This document shows, one piece after another, positions 43,970 to 50,978 of a stretch of 64,000 bases of DNA. Origin of the DNA: Xiamenia xianingshaonis (GTDB taxonomy: Bacteria; Actinomycetota; Coriobacteriia; Coriobacteriales; Eggerthellaceae); contig NZ_CP072829.1 in assembly GCF_017945865.1 (NCBI RefSeq), positions 1,860,001 to 1,924,000 on the forward strand. Direction: 5' to 3'. Below the pieces are notes generated by a model. The model made no database searches, was not told where the DNA came from, and worked only from the letters and a program-made list of their open reading frames with translations. The first letter of the stretch is position 1; every line of letters begins with the position of its first letter. The position numbers and the translations under genes were made by a program.

Positions 43970-46540
43970 CTAGCGGACCCAGAGGCCGGAGGCGTTCACG
44001 TAGTAGCCGCCGACCCACCTGTTCGCGGCCATGGCGCCGGAGCCGGGGTTGAGGTAGTACCAGGAGTTCGCCGAGGTGGGCCTGCCGGTCTTTGCGTCGA
44101 CGCGCTGCCAGCCCTCGAGCATGGCGCCGAGCGGGCCGGGGCCGCCGGCGTTGAGCAAATACCACTTGCCGCCCAGCCTCTGCCAGCCCGAGCGCATCGC
44201 GCCGGAGCCTGCGAGGTAGTACCACTTGCCGCCGTCCTTCTTCCAGCCGGTCGCCATGGAGCCTTCCACTCCCTCGCCCGCGCCGTTGAGGTAGTACCAC
44301 GCGCCGCCGTCGCTGCGCCAGCCGGTGGCCATCCTGCCCGTGTCCTCGAGGTAGTACCACTCCCCTCCGACCTCCTTCCAGCCCGTGGCCATGGAGCCCT
44401 CGACGCCCTCGCCGGCGCCGTTGAGGTAGTACCACTCGCCGTCCACTTCCTGCCAGCCGGTCGCCATCTTTCCCGAGTCCTCCAGGTAGTACCACTCGCC
44501 GCCGACCTCCTTCCAGCCGGTGTCCATCCTGCCGGACTCTTCGAGGTAGTACCAGTCGCCGCCCACCTGGGCCCAGCCGGTCTGCATGGCGGAGTCGTCG
44601 AAGTAGTACCACTCGCCGCCGACCTCCTTCCAGCCCTGCTCGACGGGCTCGCCGGCCTCCACGTAGCCCCACTCGCCGTCGTTCGACTCCACCCAGCCCG
44701 AGCCGCCCTCCGGCACGGGGGAGAGCCTGGGCGTCTCTTCCGCCTGCGCGTAGCCGCAGACGCCGCAGGAGCGCTCCCGCAGGCCCGCGGCCTGCGTCGT
44801 GGCCTCCTTGGTCGTCCTCCACTCGCCGTAGGCGTGGGGGGCGCGCTCAAGCTCGGCTCCGCAGCGCTCGCAGGCCTTCCAGTGGCCGTTTGCGTCAAAG
44901 CTCCAGGACGCGGAGGGCGCATGCCCGAGCGCCGGCAGCTCTTCGGCCTCGGTCGCGCCGCAGACGGAGCAGGACCGCTCCCGCGTGCCGGGCTCGGTCT
45001 CGGCGGCCTCCTTCGTCACCTGCCAGTCTCCGAAGGAGTGCGGGGCGCGCTCGAGCTCGACGCCGCACCTCCCGCAGACCTTCCAGTGGTCGCTTGCATC
45101 GGACTGCCAGTCGGCGGAAGGCGCGTGGCCGAGCGCCGGGACCTCCTGGGTCTCCTTGGCGCTGCAGACGGAGCAGGCGCGCTCCTGGGTGCCGGGATCC
45201 GTCTCGGTGGCCTCCTTCGTCGTCTGCCACTCGCCGTAGGCGTGCTGGCCGGTGGCGGGGATGGAGTGGCCGAATACCGCGACCTCCTTGCAGAAGTTGC
45301 AGACCGTGTTGCCGGAATAGCCTCTGTTCCCGCAGGTCGCAGGATCGTAGCCGACGACGGTCTTTTCCGTGCCGGAGTGCGCACACCGGTAGAGGCCGTC
45401 TGAGCCCCTCAGCTCGTATTCGTATTTTGCGTACTTGTATTCATGCGGATTCATGCTGAAGGCGCCGCCAACGACCTCATATTCAGCTTCCTGAAACTCC
45501 GTATAGGTATCGTTAATTCCTTCAAGCTGGCTCAGACCGACCAGTCCCCTGTAAGTGCCGCCGCTGATCGCGATAGCTCCTTCAGGCTTTGGAGAAGCGC
45601 CATCCACGGCGTTGTCCGTAGACGCCACGGCGAAGCCCGAAGCGGTAGAGCCGTTATCGTTCTGCACATAACCAGCCTGTTTATCAGTTGCCGTAATGGT
45701 ACAGTTGGCAAGGGTCATGTCCGTGTACTTGCCTTCAATGCCGGTGGGACCGGAGACGGTGCAGCCGGTCAGATTGATCGAGTTCTTGTTGTCTCTTTCA
45801 GTGCTCTCAACGCTGCCGGAGATATAGATCGCACCGGTATTCTTGCCGCCTTCCATCGCAGTTATTTCGCTGTCGGTGGCGGTCAACGTGAAGCCGGCGG
45901 TACTGCCGTTGTGGTAGACAGCCCACCAATCGCCTTCCACCGTGCAGTTCGTCAGTATGAAAGAGCTCCCGACGCCGTAATCGTAGATGCCGCCCGCATT
46001 CGTCTTCGACTTGACAGTGCAGTTTTCCAGCTTGAGAGAGTTGCCGCGATCTTTAACCCCGATGCCGTGCTTGCCTTCCGCCGGAGTAACGGTGACGTTT
46101 TTCAACGTAAGAGCCGACCAGGCCTTGTGCATTTCTACGGTTCTATTAGATCCTCCAGTCAACTTGCCGTTCTTCACGGTGGCCGTCACGCCCGCACTGA
46201 TGCCAATAGCGCACTGATGCCCGGCAGTGACCTCTTTGTCGTTCAGATCCAGAACAGTGCCACTATGCCTGATCCAAGTGTTCTTGCCCGCCGGCGTGGT
46301 CACGTTGTCCAGCAGCGTCACGACGCCGCCAGACGTGGCCGCATCGAGGGCCCCTTGGAGAGACGTGTAGTTTGTACCGTTATAAGAGGCTACGTATGTG
46401 GTATCTGCAATCTCCAAACCAGCTGGCGCGACCCCGCCATTGTTCAAAGAACCCCCCCCCGTAGCGGCAAAAGCCGCAGAGGGGCAAAGCGAGAAGGCCA
46501 TGACGAGCGCCAACAGGCTTTTCGCTATTCGTTTCTTCAT
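43970..46540 (-). CDS. Secreted beta-helix protein with Cys-rich repeats and wall-binding repeats
   Basis: 856 residues from the ATG at 46540 with GGAGG upstream. A signal peptide (MKKRIAKSLLALVMAFSLCP) is followed by a right-handed parallel beta-helix (about 45-400; repeating LKNVTVTPAEG, LENCTVKS, LTNCTVEG). Three to four copies of a CxxC-containing unit (HAYGEWQTTKEATETDPGT ... CSVC) follow, then about ten 20-residue wall-binding repeats and the C-terminal GYYVNASGLWVR. A run of nine G lies just after the signal peptide (46452-46460 on the plus strand as C9). It should be wall-bound; the ligand is unknown. Confidence 0.85.
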   Translation of the reverse strand: MKKRIAKSLLALVMAFSLCPSAAFAATGGGSLNNGGVAPAGLEIADTTYVASYNGTNYTSLQGALDAATSGGVVTLLDNVTTPAGKNTWIRHSGTVLDLNDKEVTAGHQCAIGISAGVTATVKNGKLTGGSNRTVEMHKAWSALTLKNVTVTPAEGKHGIGVKDRGNSLKLENCTVKSKTNAGGIYDYGVGSSFILTNCTVEGDWWAVYHNGSTAGFTLTATDSEITAMEGGKNTGAIYISGSVESTERDNKNSINLTGCTVSGPTGIEGKYTDMTLANCTITATDKQAGYVQNDNGSTASGFAVASTDNAVDGASPKPEGAIAISGGTYRGLVGLSQLEGINDTYTEFQEAEYEVVGGAFSMNPHEYKYAKYEYELRGSDGLYRCAHSGTEKTVVGYDPATCGNRGYSGNTVCNFCKEVAVFGHSIPATGQHAYGEWQTTKEATETDPGTQERACSVCSAKETQEVPALGHAPSADWQSDASDHWKVCGRCGVELERAPHSFGDWQVTKEAAETEPGTRERSCSVCGATEAEELPALGHAPSASWSFDANGHWKACERCGAELERAPHAYGEWRTTKEATTQAAGLRERSCGVCGYAQAEETPRLSPVPEGGSGWVESNDGEWGYVEAGEPVEQGWKEVGGEWYYFDDSAMQTGWAQVGGDWYYLEESGRMDTGWKEVGGEWYYLEDSGKMATGWQEVDGEWYYLNGAGEGVEGSMATGWKEVGGEWYYLEDTGRMATGWRSDGGAWYYLNGAGEGVEGSMATGWKKDGGKWYYLAGSGAMRSGWQRLGGKWYLLNAGGPGPLGAMLEGWQRVDAKTGRPTSANSWYYLNPGSGAMAANRWVGGYYVNASGLWVR
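46452..46460 (-). repeat. G9 homopolymer in the 5' coding part of the surface gene
   Basis: Nine consecutive G on the coding strand, within the codons for Thr-Gly-Gly-Gly about 28 residues from the start. The gene is in frame as written. A one-base slip would stop translation soon after. Confidence 0.9.
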
Positions 46541-47095
46541 GTGAAACCACCTCCGAACGAGATCCCTTCGCCTTGAGACGTCCTGCTTCAGCAATCGGCA
46601 AGCTGCGGCCAAGCAGACCGCCCCATTCCGAAATAAGGACTTTCGTCAACTCTGCCATCCTCGCCTTTCGTTTTCCGCGTCGAAAAGACCTTGTTTCTAA
46701 TTTGTTACAAATAAGTAATATTAAATGTCGCTCACAAGAATGCCTTGCCCATGCGCCGCTTTCGAACATGCCGCAGAGAGCAGGGGAGATGGCATGAAAC
46801 AGGGCACATCCGTGCAGGCAGGCCCCCAGTGCCGCCTCGGGGAAAACTAGCGCAGAGCGTTGAGCGTGGAACTTCGCTTTGCTTGCATATATCCGACACC
46901 TTGATTTTGATGTATGGCTTTTTGAACAGAAGACCGATTAAGCCTCAAGCGACAAGCTTGCGCCATTCTGCAGAACTCTTTTGCATCCTGATTCCCTGAA
47001 CCGCGACGATCTGACGCAAGAGCCCCTGTCGCGAGACGAGCAGCTGGGCCAAATCGCCCCAGCTGCTCTGGCCGGGCCTTTGGAAGGCGCTTATT
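46541..47095. other. Upstream region of the surface gene
   Basis: No gene supported. An AT-rich segment with the palindrome ATTTGT-T-ACAAAT (46700-46712) is the probable promoter/operator of the surface gene. The rest up to repeat element D shows nothing clear. Confidence 0.45.
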
Positions 47096-47353
47096 TATGT
47101 GAAGAATATGTGTGTTAGAGATTTTTCATGCCAAATTAGCCCCGTTTTACATCTTTTTGGCGAAAAAGCCGGCTTTTCGGGGCAAAAATGCGCCCTCCAG
47201 ACCCCTTTTTCGGCGCTGCAGTCCCCTTTCTTGCAGAAAATTACCGTATATATGCCTAATTTAGTATTATCCCCAACTGGGGATAATACTAAATTGATGC
47301 TTGAACCACCAAAATTCTCCCGAAAAATCTCCAGTACACAATTTCTTCACATC
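47096..47353. repeat. MITE-like inverted-repeat element, copy D
   Basis: About 258 bp with family-1 terminal inverted repeats (TATGTGAAGAATATGTGTG left; the right end ends TTTCTTCACATC). The inner boxes are decayed (AAATTGATGC at 47291-47300). A perfect 38-bp palindrome at 47258-47295 (arms AATTTAGTATTATCCCCA and its complement, spacer AC) is unique to this copy. Confidence 0.82.
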
Positions 47354-47357
47354 TAGC

Positions 47358-47520
47358 GGAAACATCTCGCCCTCGGGAGGCCTCGCCCTGGCGGCGCAAC
47401 CTCGCCTGGGGTGAGGCGACCTCATCCTAATGGGGGCCTCACCTTTGCGGGGCCGCCTCACCCTTGGGGGCCGCCTCACCCCGGCGAGATCAGCCTCGCC
47501 CCAGCGGCGGCCTCGCACCG
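47358..47520. repeat. Degenerate GC-rich minisatellite next to element D
   Basis: Units of roughly 18-22 bp built on GCCTCACC and GCCTCGCC recur about eight times (for example GCCTCACCTTTGCGGGGCC, GCCTCACCCTTGGGGGCC, GCCTCACCCCGGCGAG). No gene is supported in it. Confidence 0.65.
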
Positions 47521-47572
47521 ATGCGTGCATGCTTGGCCTTGAGACCGCCGAGCGCCGGCCCGCTCGACATAC

Positions 47573-47608
47573 AAAAACACCCCCGATTCATGGCAGAATC
47601 GAGGGTGT
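47573..47608 (-). terminator. Terminator downstream of the GMP synthase gene
   Basis: 13-bp stem ACACCCtCGATTC / GAATCGgGGGTGT (one mismatch) followed by TTTTTG on the minus strand. It lies about 115 bp beyond the stop. Confidence 0.75.
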
Positions 47609-47721
47609 CTGAGTGCTGCTTGCTCCCGCAAGTCTCTGGGGGTTTGCCGCAATTTCCGTGTCTGACGGCACTCCACAGCGCCCTATAGATTACTCAACAA
47701 GCGTTTCAGCAGGTCAACGGC

Positions 47722-48702
47722 TTATTCCCACTCGACGGTCCCCACCGGTTTGGGGGTGAGGTCGTAGCAGACGCGGCAGACGCCGGGGACTTCGTGGGTG
47801 ATACGGTCGGCCATGCGGCGCAGCAAGGCCCAGTCGAGCTCGGGCACTTCGGCGGTCATGACGTCGACGGTGTTGATGGCGCGGATGATGGCCGGCCACT
47901 CGTAGGCTCGCACGCCGTCGCGCACGCCGGTGGCACGCATGTCGGGCACCACGGCGAAGTACTGCCATGCGCCCACGTTCGCCGCTTCCATTTCCTCGCG
48001 CACGATGGCGTCGGCCTCGCGCAGCGCCTCCAAGCGGTCGCGCGTGATGGCGCCCAAGCAGCGAACGCCCAGGCCAGGGCCGGGGAACGGCTGGCGCTCG
48101 ACCATGTTTTCCGGCAGCCCCAGCTCGCGGCCGACCACGCGCACCTCGTCCTTGAACAAAAGCTTCACAGGCTCGACCAGCTCGAACTGCAGGTCCTCGG
48201 GCAGGCCGCCCACGTTATGATGGGCCTTCACGCCGTCTTGCGACTCCAGAATGTCGGGATAGATGGTGCCCTGCGCCAAAAAGTCCACTTCGTCGCCGAC
48301 CTTGCGGGCCTCCTCCTCGAACACGCGAATGAACTCCGCGCCGATGACCTTGCGCTTCGTCTCGGGCTCGTCGACGCCGGCCAGCAAATCCAAGAAGCGG
48401 TCGGTCGCGTCCACATACACCAGGTTCGCATCCATCTGGTTTTGGAACACGTCAACGACCTGCTCCGATTCGCCCTTGCGCATGAGCCCGTGGTTCACGT
48501 GCACGCACACGAGGTTCTTGCCGATGGCCTTGATCAGCAGCGCCGCCACCACCGAGCTGTCGACGCCGCCCGAAAGCGCCAGCAGCACTTTCTTGTCGCC
48601 GACCTGCTCGCGAATAGCCGCCACCTGCTCGTTGATGAAAGCTTGCGCCAGCTCGGGCGTCGTGATGCGCTCCATGTCTTCCGGTCGCTTGTTGGGATCC
48701 AT
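47722..48702 (-). CDS. guaA: GMP synthase ATP-pyrophosphatase subunit without glutaminase domain
   Basis: 326 residues. It starts directly at the ATP-PPase domain: the PP-loop is LALSGGVDSSVV (about 43-52). The C-terminal dimerisation domain ends with RVCYDLTPKPVGTVEWE, as in all GuaA. Usual bacterial GuaA is about 510-540 residues with an N-terminal class I glutaminase domain; here that part is missing and AGGAGG with a clear ATG shows that the gene truly begins here. It should make GMP from XMP, using ammonia or a separate glutaminase subunit encoded elsewhere (the archaeal-style GuaAa/GuaAb layout). Confidence 0.93.
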   Translation of the reverse strand: MDPNKRPEDMERITTPELAQAFINEQVAAIREQVGDKKVLLALSGGVDSSVVAALLIKAIGKNLVCVHVNHGLMRKGESEQVVDVFQNQMDANLVYVDATDRFLDLLAGVDEPETKRKVIGAEFIRVFEEEARKVGDEVDFLAQGTIYPDILESQDGVKAHHNVGGLPEDLQFELVEPVKLLFKDEVRVVGRELGLPENMVERQPFPGPGLGVRCLGAITRDRLEALREADAIVREEMEAANVGAWQYFAVVPDMRATGVRDGVRAYEWPAIIRAINTVDVMTAEVPELDWALLRRMADRITHEVPGVCRVCYDLTPKPVGTVEWE

Positions 48703-48915
48703 CTGTCCTCCTCAATTCGGACGTCGTTGCCTCACTCTGGCGGCCATTATAGCGAAGGCCGCCCATCCGCAGGCCCAACACGCCCCGATGCGTCAAATTC
48801 TGCAGGTTTGAGGGTCGGCCGAAAGCGCGGCGGCGGGCGGTTGCGCGTGCCGCTCGCAGCAGGCAGGAGTAGAATGAAGGCCGAACGTCTTTCTCGCGAG
48901 CAGAAAGGTTGCGCC

Positions 48916-50421
48916 GTGGAACCCATCCGACCCCGCTACATCATCGCGCTCGACCAGGGCACGACGTCGTCGCGCGCCGTCCTCATCGACCGAGGCGGCA
49001 CCCCCTGCGCCATCGCGCACAACGAGTTTCCGCAGATCTTTCCGCAGCCGGGCTGGGTGGAGCACAATCCCATCGACATCCTGACCTCGCAGCTGGACGC
49101 GCTGACCGAGCTTTTGGATGCTCACGACGTGCAGCCCGCCGAGGTGGCGGCCATCGGCATCACCAACCAACGCGAAACCGCCATCGTGTGGAACCGCAAA
49201 ACCGGAGAACCGGTGTACAACGCCATCGTGTGGCAATGCCGCCGCACCACGCCACTCATGGAAAAGCTGGGCGCCGATCCGCGCATCTCGGCAATGATCG
49301 CCGAAAAGACCGGCCTGGTGTGCGACCCGTACTTCTCGGCCAGCAAAATCGCCTGGATCCTGGACAACGTGGAAGGCGCCCGCGCGGCGGCCGAGCGGGG
49401 AGAGCTGGCTTTCGGCACCGTGGACGCCTGGCTGGTCTGGAAGCTGACCCAAGGCGCCGTTCACGCGACCGACCCGACGAACGCCAGCCGCACCATGCTG
49501 TACAACATCCACACGGGCGCTTGGGACGACGAGCTGCTGGAATTATTCGGCATCCCGCGCTCGATGATGCCTGAAGTACGCCCGTCCGCGTCGTTTTTCG
49601 GCAAGACGTCGAGCCCCGGCGTCATCGAAGGCATCCCCATCATGGGCGTGGCGGGCGACCAGCAGGCCGCGCTGTTCGGCCAAGGCTGCTTCAACCCCGG
49701 CGACGCGAAATGCACCTACGGCACCGGCTGCTTTTTGCTGATGAACACCGGAACCCACGCGCAGCTTTCACGAAACAGCCTGATCACGACGGTAGCAGCG
49801 TGCGGACCGGGCACAAGCGGGCTGCGTTACGCGCTGGAAGGCAGCGTGTTCATGGGCGGGGCCTTGGTGCAGTGGCTGCGCGACGAGCTGGAGATGATCG
49901 AAGGCGGCGAAGAAGCCGAACGGCTGGCAGAAGAAGCCGGCGGCACCGGCGGGGTATATGTGGTGCCCGCCTTCACCGGACTGGGAGCGCCGTATTGGGA
50001 CGCCGACGCGCGCGGCGCCATTTTCGGGCTGACGCGCGGCACCACGCGGGCGCACATCGTGCGGGCCTGTCTGGAAGCGCTCGCCTATCAGGTGCTTGAC
50101 CTGGTGCGCGCCATGGAATCCGACGCCGGAATGCGCCTGGACGCGCTGAGCGTGGACGGCGGCGCATCGGCGAACGCATTCCTCATGCAGTTCCAGGCCG
50201 ACATCATGGAACGCACGCTCGACCGCCCGACATGCCGGGAGACCACCGCGCTGGGAGCCGCCTTCCTGGCAGGCCTGGCCTGCGGTTTCTGGTCCGACGA
50301 GTCAGAATTGCGGGCCCTGCGCACCTCGGACGACGTCTTTCACCCCTCGCGCGACCACCAGTGGCGCCGCGAGCGGATCGACGGCTGGAACGAAGCGGTC
50401 GCCCGCGTGCGCACGAACTAG
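48916..50421 (+). CDS. glpK: Glycerol kinase
   Basis: 501 residues from a GTG at 48916, seven bases after AGAAAGG. This fits the family length; an ATG 42 bases earlier also has a GGAG and cannot be excluded. FGGY kinase motifs are present: IIALDQGTTSSRAVLID at the start, AIVWQCRRT, and GLGAPYWDADARGAIFGLTR. It phosphorylates glycerol to glycerol 3-phosphate. Opposite and downstream lies a GlpA-like oxidoreductase system that would use the product. Confidence 0.95.
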   Translation: MEPIRPRYIIALDQGTTSSRAVLIDRGGTPCAIAHNEFPQIFPQPGWVEHNPIDILTSQLDALTELLDAHDVQPAEVAAIGITNQRETAIVWNRKTGEPVYNAIVWQCRRTTPLMEKLGADPRISAMIAEKTGLVCDPYFSASKIAWILDNVEGARAAAERGELAFGTVDAWLVWKLTQGAVHATDPTNASRTMLYNIHTGAWDDELLELFGIPRSMMPEVRPSASFFGKTSSPGVIEGIPIMGVAGDQQAALFGQGCFNPGDAKCTYGTGCFLLMNTGTHAQLSRNSLITTVAACGPGTSGLRYALEGSVFMGGALVQWLRDELEMIEGGEEAERLAEEAGGTGGVYVVPAFTGLGAPYWDADARGAIFGLTRGTTRAHIVRACLEALAYQVLDLVRAMESDAGMRLDALSVDGGASANAFLMQFQADIMERTLDRPTCRETTALGAAFLAGLACGFWSDESELRALRTSDDVFHPSRDHQWRRERIDGWNEAVARVRTN

Positions 50422-50516
50422 CGGCGCAGGCACGCTTCAAGAAGGCAGACGGCCGAGCGACGCGCTGACGTGCGCAAACGAGACCTGAAGCGTCTGGCCG
50501 CCGGCTCGCCTGGGTA

Positions 50517-50540
50517 AAGCTGACTAAATTAATCAGCATT
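50517..50540. repeat. Dispersed palindrome, copy 3
   Basis: AAGCTGAC-taaattaa-TCAGCATT between the convergent glpK and DUF1667 genes. The same core as copies 1 and 2 with one base fewer. Confidence 0.7.
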
Positions 50541-50543
50541 TCC

Positions 50544-50978
50544 CTAGGGCACCGACTTTGTGGCGACGACGGAAACGCCGGTTTCGCGCACGTTTGCTAT
50601 CAGCACGTCCCCTGCGCAGACCGGCGCTTCCAGCTGCAAGGCCAGCATGTCATCGAGCACCGCCCTGATCTGGCCTTTTGGAACGGGCTGAGCAGTTTTC
50701 ACGCTCAGCGGCTCAAGACAGCCGGCCACGGGCACGACGGCGCTCACCATGCGCACCGGATTCGTTGCCTCGTCGACGGCGTATTCCAGCCCGCGCCCGC
50801 ACCCTTGTCCAACCACTGCCTCGACCGTGCCGTCAGAAGCCAGCGCTGCCTCCAGCCGACATCCGAGCGGACAGCAGATGCACGGAAACGATTTCACCGC
50901 GCGAGCTCCCTGCACGGCGCCCCCTCCCCCGCCTTCGCAATTCCCCGAAGCAAAACCCCTGTTCAGAGCGCTGTTCAT
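50544..50978 (-). CDS. DUF1667 protein
   Basis: 144 residues from the ATG at 50978, which overlaps the stop of the upstream oxidoreductase gene as ATGA. The DUF1667 signature [13 protein letters not shown] is followed by [18 protein letters not shown] and a C-terminal [20 protein letters not shown]. The Cys cluster (CxCCxxxC and a later CxRG) suggests a metal or Fe-S site. DUF1667 proteins occur next to GlpA-like dehydrogenases and are thought to serve electron transfer from glycerol 3-phosphate. Translational coupling here supports a complex. Confidence 0.92.
   Translation of the reverse strand: MNSALNRGFASGNCEGGGGGAVQGARAVKSFPCICCPLGCRLEAALASDGTVEAVVGQGCGRGLEYAVDEATNPVRMVSAVVPVAGCLEPLSVKTAQPVPKGQIRAVLDDMLALQLEAPVCAGDVLIANVRETGVSVVATKSVP

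Noticed and set aside
43706-45403. 565-codon plus-strand frame opposite the beta-helix surface gene
   Set aside because: Shadow of the wall-binding repeats on the other strand, with the same PAGxHGA pattern as other shadows.
46843-46900. tRNA-like D-arm sequence (CTAGCGCAGAGCGTTGAGCG)
   Set aside because: The acceptor stem, anticodon arm and T arm do not follow; position 8 is wrong for a tRNA. At most a fossil.
25169-47353. CRISPR array made of the repeated GGAGATTTT elements
   Set aside because: The copies are kilobases apart, in inverted pairs, and not separated by uniform spacers.
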